A stretch of DNA of 64,000 nt from NCBI RefSeq assembly GCF_013030265.1, contig NZ_WPZQ01000008.1, positions 186,001 through 250,000 of the forward strand, given 5' to 3'. This DNA comes from Ruegeria arenilitoris (GTDB taxonomy: Bacteria; Pseudomonadota; Alphaproteobacteria; Rhodobacterales; Rhodobacteraceae). Below are positions 55,226-63,185 of the stretch, piece by piece; within the stretch, counting starts at the first letter, position 1, and each line of letters starts with the position of its first letter. The translations under genes and the position numbers were made by a program. The notes under the pieces were generated by a model. The model was not told the origin of the DNA and did no database searches. It saw nothing but the letters and a program-made list of their open reading frames with translations.

Positions 55226-57007
55226 ATGCCCGTTTACAACGCGCCAACAAAAGATACGCAGTTCATTCTGCACGATGTTCTAAAAGTCTCGGAATCCGAT
55301 ATTCCGGGCTACAGCGAACTTGAGACCGAATTTACCGGCGCAGTTCTGGAAGAAGCAGGCAAAGTTGCCTCCAATGTTCTGCACCCGTTGAACGTTGTTG
55401 GAGACACCGAAGGGTGTCGACTGGAAAACGGTATCGTATACACCCCCACCGGATTCAAAGACGCCTTCGAGCAGATGAAGGAAGGTGGTTGGACTGGCCT
55501 CGACATGCCGGAAGAGTATGGCGGCCAGAACATGCCCTATGTGTTGGGTACCGCTGTTGGCGAGATGTTCTCGGGCGCAAATCAGGCATTCGTCATGTAT
55601 CAGGGCCTGACGCACGGCGCGGCGTCGGCAATTCTGGCGCACGGAACCGACGAGCAGAAGAACAAATACCTGCCCAATATGGTCAGCTGTGAATGGACTG
55701 GGACCATGAACCTGACCGAACCGCATTGCGGCACCGATCTGGGTCTGATGCGCACCAAGGCAGAACCTCAGGGCGACGGCAGCTATAAAATCTCGGGCCA
55801 GAAGATCTTTATCTCGGCCGGCGATCATGACATGGCCGACAACATCATTCATCTGGTACTGGCCAAAATCCCCGGTGGCCCCGAAGGTATCAAGGGCGTG
55901 TCGCTGTTCATCGTGCCCAAGTTCATCGTCAACGAAGACGGCACGCCGGGCGAGCGCAACGGCGTTTCGGTCGGCAAGATCGAAGAGAAGATGGGCATCC
56001 ACGGCAACTCGACCTGCGTCATGAATTATGACGAGGCGACCGGCTGGCTGCTGGGCGACGAGCACAAGGGTATGCGCGCGATGTTCACGATGATGAACGA
56101 AGCGCGTCTGGGTGTGGGTATGCAAGGCCTGTCTCAGGCCGAAGCTGCGTACCAGAACGCTGTCGAATATGCCAAAGACCGCCTGCAGGGCCGCGACGTA
56201 ACAGGTGTGAAGAACCCGGACGGCCCGGCCGATCCACTGATCGTTCACCCCGACATCCGCCGTAACCTGATGGATCAGAAAAGCTTCACCGAGGGTGCAC
56301 GTGCGTTCATCCTGTGGGGCGCAACGATGATCGACAAGGCGCACCGCTCGGGCGATAAGGACGCGGACGGCCTGATCTCGCTGCTGACCCCAGTCATCAA
56401 AGGCTTCTTGACGGATGAAGGCTACGATATGACCGTGCAGGCACAGCAGGTCTATGGCGGCCACGGCTACATCGAAGAATGGGGCATGTCGCAATACACC
56501 CGCGACGCCCGCATCGCGATGATCTACGAAGGTGCAAACGGCGTTCAGGCGCTGGACCTTGTCGGCCGTAAACTGGCGCAGGATGGCGGCAAGCATGTCA
56601 TGGCCTTCTTCGAAATGGTCAAATCCTTCTGCAAGGAAAACGGTGGCAAGGACGAAGCCTATGACAAAGCGTTCATCGAACCGCTGAAAGCAGCGTCCAA
56701 GGATCTGCAATCCGCTGGCATGTACTTCATGCAGGAAGGCATGAAGAACCCGAACAACGCTCTGTCCGGTTCTTATGACTTCATGCACATGTTCGGCCAT
56801 GTCTGCCTGGGCCTGATGTGGGCTCAGATGGCTAAAGCCGCTCAGGAAGCGCTGGACGGTGGTGCCTCGGACAAAGTGTTCTACGAGACCAAGATCAACA
56901 CCGGCCGTTTCTACATGGCGCGTCGCCTGCCCGCGACTGCAATGCATCTTTCGCGCATTCAGACCGGCGCGGACACGGTCATGGCTCTGGACGCAGCGAA
57001 CTTCTGA
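55226..57007 (+). CDS. Acyl-CoA dehydrogenase, 593-residue DmdC/FadE-like type
   Basis: This FAD enzyme oxidises an acyl-CoA to the 2-enoyl-CoA. GGGAG stands 7 nt before the ATG. The order is the N-terminal extension of large acyl-CoA dehydrogenases, the core with [21 protein letters not shown] and [10 protein letters not shown], the flavin/catalytic block [21 protein letters not shown] (core YEGANGVQA, with the base Glu), and the C-terminal acetyl-CoA-dehydrogenase-like domain. The length and extra segments match DmdC (3-methylmercaptopropionyl-CoA dehydrogenase of DMSP degradation) as well as medium/long-chain relatives. The surrounding thiolase and FadJ genes favour general beta-oxidation, and the substrate remains open. 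Confidence 0.92.
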   Translation: MPVYNAPTKDTQFILHDVLKVSESDIPGYSELETEFTGAVLEEAGKVASNVLHPLNVVGDTEGCRLENGIVYTPTGFKDAFEQMKEGGWTGLDMPEEYGGQNMPYVLGTAVGEMFSGANQAFVMYQGLTHGAASAILAHGTDEQKNKYLPNMVSCEWTGTMNLTEPHCGTDLGLMRTKAEPQGDGSYKISGQKIFISAGDHDMADNIIHLVLAKIPGGPEGIKGVSLFIVPKFIVNEDGTPGERNGVSVGKIEEKMGIHGNSTCVMNYDEATGWLLGDEHKGMRAMFTMMNEARLGVGMQGLSQAEAAYQNAVEYAKDRLQGRDVTGVKNPDGPADPLIVHPDIRRNLMDQKSFTEGARAFILWGATMIDKAHRSGDKDADGLISLLTPVIKGFLTDEGYDMTVQAQQVYGGHGYIEEWGMSQYTRDARIAMIYEGANGVQALDLVGRKLAQDGGKHVMAFFEMVKSFCKENGGKDEAYDKAFIEPLKAASKDLQSAGMYFMQEGMKNPNNALSGSYDFMHMFGHVCLGLMWAQMAKAAQEALDGGASDKVFYETKINTGRFYMARRLPATAMHLSRIQTGADTVMALDAANF

Positions 57008-57061
57008 TCACAGTCTGGGTCCGGGTAACATTACCCGGACCCAGCTTACCGGAGGAACCAC

Positions 57062-57274
57062 ATGCCAAAACGTTTTCGCCTGACCCGCCGCTTTCCCGTT
57101 GCGATGACTGAAGACGGATATCGCAAACTCAAAGCATTTTCGCGTGAGGCAGGTCTGGATGAAGGCGAGGCACTGTCGTTTCTCTTCGAGAATTTCAACA
57201 GCGTGATTGATGAGGAGAATCTGACCCACCGCCTGCGCATTTTCAATTCCGAGCTTGAAGCGCGGAAACGCTAA
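57062..57274 (+). CDS. Small conserved-looking protein, unknown function
   Basis: The protein has 70 residues and is basic at the N-terminus (PKRFRLTRRFPVAM), followed by two predicted helices (EDGYRKLKAFSREAGLDEGEALSFLFENF core and a short C-terminal helix). I recognise no family, but the layout resembles a ribbon-helix-helix or small DNA-binding fold. A strong GGAGG site stands 7 nt before the ATG, and codon use is like its neighbours. It follows the acyl-CoA dehydrogenase by about 50 bp and ends just before a terminator, so it is probably co-transcribed with that gene. Confidence 0.72.
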   Translation: MPKRFRLTRRFPVAMTEDGYRKLKAFSREAGLDEGEALSFLFENFNSVIDEENLTHRLRIFNSELEARKR

Positions 57275-57275
57275 C

Positions 57276-57309
57276 CACGCCAACCACCTGTTTCAGGTGG
57301 GCGTGTTTT
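57276..57309 (+). terminator. Rho-independent terminator after the small ORF
   Basis: The stem is CCACCTG/CAGGTGG with a TTT loop, extended by CACGC/GCGTG across a 3-nt bulge, followed by TTTT. It begins 1 bp after the stop codon and divides the cluster, so GST-thiolase-cupin-fadJ may have its own promoter. Confidence 0.85.
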
Positions 57310-57406
57310 CAGAAAGACAGACCAAAGGCATTCTGCCTGATGGTTGGTCTTTCTCGAAATACGCAAATGACGACTTCGCACCATGCGCCTTGGGAGGGGC
57401 GATCGC

Positions 57407-58045
57407 ATGACCATCAAACTTCATTGCTTCGGAGAAAGTGGAAACAGCTACAAGGCTGCATTGGCCTTGGAAATGTCCGGACTGGAGTGGGAGCCGGTCT
57501 TTGTTGATTTCTTCAAAGGTGTCACCCGTACGCCCGAGTTTCGCGCCGAAGTGAATGAGATGGGCGAAGCACCTGTCCTGATCGACGGTGATTTCCGCAC
57601 CAGCCAATCCGGTGCCATTCAGGCCTATGTGACCGAGAAGTCGGGCAAGTTTGGCGGTAAGGACCGGGAGGAGAATTACGACATTCTGCGCTGGGTGCTG
57701 TGGGATAATCACAAGCTCAGCTCGATGGCCGGCCTGACCCGTTTCCTGATCAATTTCCTCCCGGAACAGCACCGCAACCCCGATGTGATCGCTTTCAATC
57801 AGGGGCGACTGAAGGCGGCCTATCAGGTGCTGAACGATCATCTGGACGGTCGCGACTGGATTGTCGGCAATGGTGTCACCAACGCCGACATCAGCTGTTG
57901 CGGCTATCTCTATTACCCCGAACCATTCGGCTTTGACCGCGCCGACTGGCCCCATATCGACGCCTGGCTAACTCGCCTGTCCGAGCAGCCCGGTTGGAAA
58001 CACCCCTATGACCTGATGCCCGGCAACCCGTCGGATCGAGCTTAA
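57407..58045 (+). CDS. Glutathione S-transferase family protein
   Basis: The protein has 212 residues. The start MTIKLHCFGESGNSYKAAL follows GGGAGG; the frame reaches 8 codons further upstream across that site. The N-terminal thioredoxin-like domain includes GEAPVLIDGDFRTSQSGAI (glutathione gamma-glutamyl site, Q-S). The all-helical C-terminal domain has VGNGVTNADISCCGYLYY. It lies 11 bp before the thiolase gene, a recurrent partner position in roseobacters, which suggests a detoxifying or isomerising role linked to CoA-ester catabolism. Confidence 0.9.
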   Translation: MTIKLHCFGESGNSYKAALALEMSGLEWEPVFVDFFKGVTRTPEFRAEVNEMGEAPVLIDGDFRTSQSGAIQAYVTEKSGKFGGKDREENYDILRWVLWDNHKLSSMAGLTRFLINFLPEQHRNPDVIAFNQGRLKAAYQVLNDHLDGRDWIVGNGVTNADISCCGYLYYPEPFGFDRADWPHIDAWLTRLSEQPGWKHPYDLMPGNPSDRA

Positions 58046-58056
58046 GGAGAAGACCT

Positions 58057-59268
58057 ATGACCGAAGCTTATATCTATGATGCCCTGCGCACCCCGCGCGG
58101 CAAGGGCCGGAAAGATGGCAGCCTGCACGAGGTAACCTCGGTGCGCCTGTCCGCCCTGACCCTGAACGCGATGAAAGAGCGTAACAATCTCGAAGGCCAT
58201 GCCGTTGAGGACGTTATCTGGGGCAACGTCACCCAAGTGATGGAGCAAGGCGGCTGTCTGGCGCGCTCGGCTGTTCTGGCCTCGGACCTGGATGAATCGA
58301 TCCCTGGTCTGGCGATCAACCGTTTCTGCGCATCCGGCATGGAGGCCGTGAATCTGGCGGCAAACCAGGTCAAAGGCGGCGCGGGCGACGCTTACATCGC
58401 TGGCGGTGTCGAGATGATGGGCCGTGTGGCCATGGGCAGCGACGGTGCGGCGATTGCCGTTGACCCTTCGCTGGCGATGGAGACCTATTTCGTTCCGCAG
58501 GGTATCTCAGCCGACATTATTGCGACTGAGTACGGTTTCTCCCGTGATGACGCTGACGCGCTGGCGGTTGAATCGCAAAAGCGCGCCGCAGAGGCATGGG
58601 CCGACAACCGTTTCGAAAAGTCGGTCATCACCGTCAAGGACCAGAATGGCCTGACCATTCTGGATCGCGACGAGTACATGCGCCCCGGCACCGACATGCA
58701 GAGCCTCGGAGCCCTGAACCCGTCCTTCCAGATGATGGGTGAGCAGATGCCCGGCTTCGACAAGGTCGCGATGCTGAAATACCCGCATCTTGAGCGCGTG
58801 AACCACATCCACCACGCCGGCAACAGCTCGGGCATCGTGGATGGTGCGGCGGCTGTTCTGATCGGCAACAAGGAATTTGGTGAGAAGTACGGCCTCAAGC
58901 CGCGCGCGCGCATCAAGGCAACCGCCAAGATCGGTACCGACCCGACCATCATGCTGACCGGTCCGGTTCCTGTGACCGAGAAGATCCTGGCGGACAACGG
59001 CATGAAGATCGGCGATCTGGACCTGTTCGAAGTCAACGAAGCCTTCGCCTCGGTCGTGCTGCGCTTTCAGCAGGCGTTCGACGTCGACCCGGCGTTGGTC
59101 AACGTCAACGGCGGCTCGATCGCGATGGGCCACCCGCTGGGTGCGACCGGTGCGATGATCATCGGCACTCTGCTGGATGAGCTTGAGCGTCAGGACAAGG
59201 AAACCGGTCTGGCCACGCTTTGCATCGCGTCCGGCATGGGTGCAGCAACCATTATCGAGCGGGTCTGA
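58057..59268 (+). CDS. fadA: Acetyl-CoA C-acyltransferase (thiolase)
   Basis: The enzyme cleaves 3-ketoacyl-CoA with CoA to acetyl-CoA and a shortened acyl-CoA. The protein has 403 residues. The acylated nucleophile is C91 in [12 protein letters not shown]. The second active-site blocks are [16 protein letters not shown] and [21 protein letters not shown] lies 7 nt before the ATG. The stop overlaps the cupin gene by one base. With the downstream FadJ-like enzyme it forms the beta-oxidation core. Confidence 0.96.
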   Translation: MTEAYIYDALRTPRGKGRKDGSLHEVTSVRLSALTLNAMKERNNLEGHAVEDVIWGNVTQVMEQGGCLARSAVLASDLDESIPGLAINRFCASGMEAVNLAANQVKGGAGDAYIAGGVEMMGRVAMGSDGAAIAVDPSLAMETYFVPQGISADIIATEYGFSRDDADALAVESQKRAAEAWADNRFEKSVITVKDQNGLTILDRDEYMRPGTDMQSLGALNPSFQMMGEQMPGFDKVAMLKYPHLERVNHIHHAGNSSGIVDGAAAVLIGNKEFGEKYGLKPRARIKATAKIGTDPTIMLTGPVPVTEKILADNGMKIGDLDLFEVNEAFASVVLRFQQAFDVDPALVNVNGGSIAMGHPLGATGAMIIGTLLDELERQDKETGLATLCIASGMGAATIIERV

Positions 59269-59756
59269 TGCCCAAGCTGGATCTCTCTCAGATCCCGTTC
59301 AAGGGCGGCTCGGCCTATCCCGGCAAACTGGCCGAGGCGACCGCGGGTCGTTTCGTGCAGCGTGTCGGCGATGCAGGCGGCCTGACCCAATACGGGGTCA
59401 ACATCGTGCGGCTGGAGCCGCAGGGCATGTCTTCGCTGCGCCATTACCATATGGAGCAGGACGAATTTGCCATCATGCTCAGCGGCACCTGCGTGCTGAT
59501 CGATGACGATGGTGAGCATGAGATGCAGCCCGGCGATTGCGCCGCTTGGCCCGCAGGTGAGGCCAACGGCCACCACCTTGTGAACAAAACCGATGCGCCC
59601 GCGACCTTTCTGGTGGTGGGCACACGGACCCCGACCGAGACCGGCTATTACAGCGACATAGACATGATGGTGAAGGATGATGAGAACGGATTCTCCTTCA
59701 CCCGCAAGGATGGCAGCCCGCTGACGGCTGACCAGATTGGAGATGACAATGACTGA
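59268..59756 (+). CDS. Cupin domain protein between thiolase and FadJ
   Basis: The protein has 162 residues with one cupin barrel: LRHYHMEQDEFAIMLSGTCVLID (His-x-His and Glu ligands, core HYHMEQDEF) and GDCAAWPAGEANGHHLVN (second motif with His). A metal-dependent function is likely, but the reaction is unknown. It starts at the TGATG junction with the thiolase gene and overlaps fadJ by 8 bp, so all three are translationally coupled. The C-terminal 35 residues are acidic and outside the barrel. Confidence 0.9.
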   Translation: MPKLDLSQIPFKGGSAYPGKLAEATAGRFVQRVGDAGGLTQYGVNIVRLEPQGMSSLRHYHMEQDEFAIMLSGTCVLIDDDGEHEMQPGDCAAWPAGEANGHHLVNKTDAPATFLVVGTRTPTETGYYSDIDMMVKDDENGFSFTRKDGSPLTADQIGDDND

Positions 59757-61950
59757 TTTCACTCTGACGAAGGACGCGGACGGCGTCGCCATTATTACCT
59801 GGGATGTGCCCGGGAAAACCATGAACGTGATGTCCTTTGACGGGCTTGCGCAGCTAAGCGATCAGATCGATCAGGCGCTGGCCGATGACGAGGTCAAAGG
59901 CATCATCATCACTTCTGGTAAAGAAGGCTCCTTCGCGGGCGGCATGGACCTGAATCTGTTGGCGGTGATGAAAGAACAGGCGGGCGACAACCCAGCTAAA
60001 GGTCTGTTCGAGGGCACGATGCAAATGCACGCCCTGCTGCGCAAGATTGAACTGGCGGGCATGGACCCCAAGACCAAGAAGGGCGGCAAGCCGATTGCCA
60101 CCGTTCTGCCCGGCACTGCCGCAGGCATTGGTATGGAACTGCCGCTGTCCACACACCGCATCTTTGCGGCCGAAAACCCCAAGGCGAAATACGGCCTGCC
60201 CGAAATTATGGTCGGCATCTTCCCCGGCGCGGGCGGCACCACGCGGATGGTTCGCAAGGTTGGCGCGATTGCGGCAGCTCCGCTGTTGCTGGAAGGCAAG
60301 ATGCTGGACGTCAAAAAGGCCAAAGGCGCAGGTTACATCGACGAAATTGCAGCCGACCCGATGGCCGCGGCCAAGGAATGGGTGCTGAACGCCAAGGAAG
60401 CCGATCTGGTCAAACCTTGGGATGCAAAGGGCTATAAGATGCCCGGCGGTGCCCCCTACCATCCTGCAGGGTTCATGAACTTCGTCGGCGCGTCGGCGAT
60501 GGTGAACGGCAAGACCCAAGGCGCGTTCCCTGCGGCCAAAGCTCTGCTGAGTGCGGTCTACGAAGGTGCGCTGGTCGATTTCGACACTGCCCTGAAGATC
60601 GAGGCGCGCTGGTTCACCTCCGTGCTGATGAACCCCTCCTCGGGTGCGATGATCCGCTCGCTGTTCCTGAACAAAGAAGCGTTGGAAAAAGGTGCTGTGC
60701 GCCCCGCAGGCGTTCCGGACCAGTCGGTCAAGAAGATTGGCGTACTGGGTGCAGGCATGATGGGTGCTGGTATCGCGCTGGTGTCGGCTCAGGCCGGTAT
60801 GGAAGTGGTTCTTGTGGACCGCGACCAGGAAGCTGCTGACAAGGGCAAGGCCTATACCGAGACCTATCTGGACAAGGGCATGAAGCGCGGCAAAGTCACG
60901 GCTGAGAAGAAAGAGGTCATGCTGGCCCGCATCACCGCGACCCCGGATCTGGACAACCTCAAAGGCTGTGACCTGATCATCGAAGCTGTCTTCGAGGACG
61001 TGGGCGTCAAGGCCGAGATGACCAAGAAGGTCGAGGCGATCATCCCCGAGGACTGCATCTTTGCCTCGAACACCTCGACCCTGCCGATCACCGATCTGGC
61101 CAAAGCATCCGTGCGTCCGGATCAGTTCATCGGCATCCACTTCTTCTCGCCGGTCGAGAAGATGTTCTTGGTCGAGATCATCAAAGGCAAGGAAACCGGT
61201 GATCGCGCAGTGGCCAAGGCGCTGGACTATGTGCGCCAAATTCGCAAGACACCGATCGTGGTCAACGATGCGCGTTTCTTCTACGCCAACCGCTGCATCA
61301 TTCCTTACATCAACGAAGGTGTGCGGATGATTGCCGAGGGTGTGAACCCCGTGCTGATCGACAACGCGGCGCGTCAACTGGGCTTCCCTGTGGGGCCGAT
61401 CCAACTGACCGACGAAACCTCTATTGATCTGGGTGCCAAGATCGCGCGTGCGACCAAGGCAGCAATGGGCGACGCCTACCCGGAAAGCCCGTCGGACGAT
61501 CTGATCTTCTGGATGGAAGAACAGGGCCGTCTGGGTCGCAAGGCAAACGCGGGCTTCTTCGACTATGACGAAAAAGGCAAGCGCGTCGAATACTGGAAGG
61601 GCCTGCAGGAGAAGTACCCGCATGCCGAAGACCAGCCTGATCTGATCGAGGTACAAGAACGTCTGATGTTCGCGCAGGTTCTGGAAGCGGTCCGCGCGCT
61701 GGAAGAAGGCGTTCTGGAAGACATCCGCGAAGGCGATGTGGGTGCGATCCTGGGCTGGGGTTTCGCGCCGTGGTCCGGTGGCCCACTGAGCTGGCTGGAC
61801 ATCATCGGCACGCCCTACGCGGCCGAGCGTTGCGACCAGTTGGCAGCACAGTATGGTGATCGTTTCGCCTGCCCGCCCCTGCTGCGTGAGATGGCGGAAA
61901 AAGGTCAGAGCTTCTACGGTCGCTTCAACCCCGAGGCAAAAGCCGCTTAA
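59749..61950 (+). CDS. fadJ: FadJ-like 3-hydroxyacyl-CoA dehydrogenase / enoyl-CoA hydratase
   Basis: This multifunctional enzyme hydrates 2-enoyl-CoA and oxidises the 3-hydroxyacyl-CoA. The protein has 733 residues; the start has GGAG 6 nt upstream, and an ATG two codons earlier is possible. The N-terminal crotonase domain has GSFAGGMDLNLL and GIGMELPLSTHRIFA with the catalytic glutamates nearby (YGLPEIMVGIFPGAGGTTRM core). The NAD domain begins KKIGVLGAGMMGAGIALVSA, and IGIHFFSPVEKM carries the catalytic His. It completes the cluster with the dehydrogenase and thiolase. Confidence 0.96.
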   Translation: MTDFTLTKDADGVAIITWDVPGKTMNVMSFDGLAQLSDQIDQALADDEVKGIIITSGKEGSFAGGMDLNLLAVMKEQAGDNPAKGLFEGTMQMHALLRKIELAGMDPKTKKGGKPIATVLPGTAAGIGMELPLSTHRIFAAENPKAKYGLPEIMVGIFPGAGGTTRMVRKVGAIAAAPLLLEGKMLDVKKAKGAGYIDEIAADPMAAAKEWVLNAKEADLVKPWDAKGYKMPGGAPYHPAGFMNFVGASAMVNGKTQGAFPAAKALLSAVYEGALVDFDTALKIEARWFTSVLMNPSSGAMIRSLFLNKEALEKGAVRPAGVPDQSVKKIGVLGAGMMGAGIALVSAQAGMEVVLVDRDQEAADKGKAYTETYLDKGMKRGKVTAEKKEVMLARITATPDLDNLKGCDLIIEAVFEDVGVKAEMTKKVEAIIPEDCIFASNTSTLPITDLAKASVRPDQFIGIHFFSPVEKMFLVEIIKGKETGDRAVAKALDYVRQIRKTPIVVNDARFFYANRCIIPYINEGVRMIAEGVNPVLIDNAARQLGFPVGPIQLTDETSIDLGAKIARATKAAMGDAYPESPSDDLIFWMEEQGRLGRKANAGFFDYDEKGKRVEYWKGLQEKYPHAEDQPDLIEVQERLMFAQVLEAVRALEEGVLEDIREGDVGAILGWGFAPWSGGPLSWLDIIGTPYAAERCDQLAAQYGDRFACPPLLREMAEKGQSFYGRFNPEAKAA

Positions 61951-61956
61951 CAAATT

Positions 61957-61990
61957 GATGCAGGCGCATGATACCATACGCCTGCATCAT
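61957..61990. terminator. Stem-loop between fadJ and the Hint-domain gene
   Basis: A 10-bp stem GATGCAGGCG/CGCCTGCATC with a 12-nt loop lies 6 bp after the fadJ stop and 16 bp before the end of the convergent Hint gene. It could end transcription from both sides; the following T-content (ATTCTC) is weak. Confidence 0.65.
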
Positions 61991-62005
61991 TCTCGTGGTG
62001 TTTGG

Positions 62006-62779
62006 TTAGGTCTGCCATTCAGGCCGCAGAAACAAGGCGGGCAAGTTAGGCCGGCCAGGACGTCCCGGTCGCCTTATCCCCGAAGGGGGGCGGATCGGAA
62101 AAATCGGTTCCTGCGGGATGGGTGCAGGCAGCGCACCCAACGGGTTTGCAAGGGCAGATAGGTCGCCCTTTTTCGCAATCAGTTCTGTTAAAGCCGCTGC
62201 TTCTTCTTCCTCGGCGACGGGATAGCTTATCCGGTTTGGCCTTGGCCGCATGCTAAAGCGCCCAGACGAGCAAAACGCCTGCAAGCCACCTTGAACAAAA
62301 ATTACCTCGTCTTCATCGAAGAACAGCGTGCGGACTTCGAATGTCGGCCCAGGCGATTGTGAACTCAGTCTACATTTGCCGCTGAGCAATCTCGCTGGAA
62401 CGACCGAAAAGCCACCAGCTTCGGAGTCGATCTTGCTTAGATCCAAGGCGACCCCCTGTTCCGGCATCAACCAGACTGGTCGTCCGTTATAGGCCGCCTG
62501 CGCAGGCACATAGATCGGCAGGTTTTCTGCGCGGGTTTCCCCTTCCGGTATGACAACCCGGTCGGCTGAGACACGTCTTACTTCCCTGAATCCATGATCC
62601 AACGTGCGAACAAGATCGCCAACGACAATCTGCTCTACCAGCTTCCAACCACTGGTGGTCGCGATCTTTGTACCATGCAGAAATCCACCGCGACGGGCGG
62701 TGACAGCCTTTTGCGAACATGTTTGATCAACACTGTCAGGCTGCTCTGAAAAACTACGAATACTCACTACTTCTAACAC
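62006..62779 (-). CDS. Hint-domain (hedgehog/intein-type) protein
   Basis: The protein has about 257 residues. Residues about 30-180 form a Hint_2-type domain: GGFLHGTKIATTSGWKLVEQI and VGDLVRTLDHGFREVRRV, with later blocks YVPAQAAYNGRP and LWL-type MPEQGVAL. Normally the first residue of an active Hint unit is Cys; here the equivalent segment is GGFLHGTKI with no Cys immediately before GT, so autoprocessing is doubtful. The C-terminal tail is Pro/Arg-rich (RRPGRPGRPN). The GTG start has AAGGGGG 8 nt upstream inside a small hairpin loop. Such stand-alone genes are common in roseobacters, often near calcium-binding exported proteins. Confidence 0.82.
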   Translation of the reverse strand: MLEVVSIRSFSEQPDSVDQTCSQKAVTARRGGFLHGTKIATTSGWKLVEQIVVGDLVRTLDHGFREVRRVSADRVVIPEGETRAENLPIYVPAQAAYNGRPVWLMPEQGVALDLSKIDSEAGGFSVVPARLLSGKCRLSSQSPGPTFEVRTLFFDEDEVIFVQGGLQAFCSSGRFSMRPRPNRISYPVAEEEEAAALTELIAKKGDLSALANPLGALPAPIPQEPIFPIRPPSGIRRPGRPGRPNLPALFLRPEWQT

Positions 62780-62801
62780 GTGCCTCACCCCCTTGTGGCA
62801 C

Positions 62802-63185
62802 TTACAAACGATTACAAAGTGCTAGCACGGGAATGAGTGGGGTGACTTATTTTTGACATATTTGTGCCCGATTTGGGCCTGTATCTGGGGTATTGAACAC
62901 TCATATGGACACATTCAATCTCGTATATCTTTGTTTATTTCCATATTGGAAACCCGATATGTGCAGGTAATTTAGGCCTATATCCGAATCTTCGGGCATC
63001 TACCGCACGGTCCATTTCCACGAATTTGTATCGTTGGCTGTAAAGTAACGGGGAATTCTCGCTCTCAATCCGAAGTGCAGACCTGCTGCAACGCAAGCCC
63101 GGGATATTCCGAACGGATGTAGGTATGACAGATTGGCTTTGTTTGGACAGGCACGGGATCTGCCAACGAAACGATAGCCCGCAGC
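62802..63185. other. Long AT-richer spacer upstream of the Hint gene
   Basis: About 385 bp separate the Hint gene start from the end of the transporter gene. The base composition is visibly more AT-rich than its surroundings (for example around 62840-62960). No open frame with a ribosome site, tRNA or clear terminator is visible. A short hairpin GCCC-GATTT-GGGC occurs near 62866-62878. It presumably holds the Hint promoter. Confidence 0.5.

Noticed and set aside
55280-56947. A 555-codon open frame on the minus strand
   Set aside because: It is the antisense shadow of the acyl-CoA dehydrogenase gene, with a His/Val/Arg-rich composition and no family motif.
59854-61977. A 707-codon open frame on the minus strand
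   Set aside because: It is fully antisense to fadJ, whose domains are unmistakable, and its predicted protein has no recognisable family. It reflects the codon bias of GC-rich DNA.
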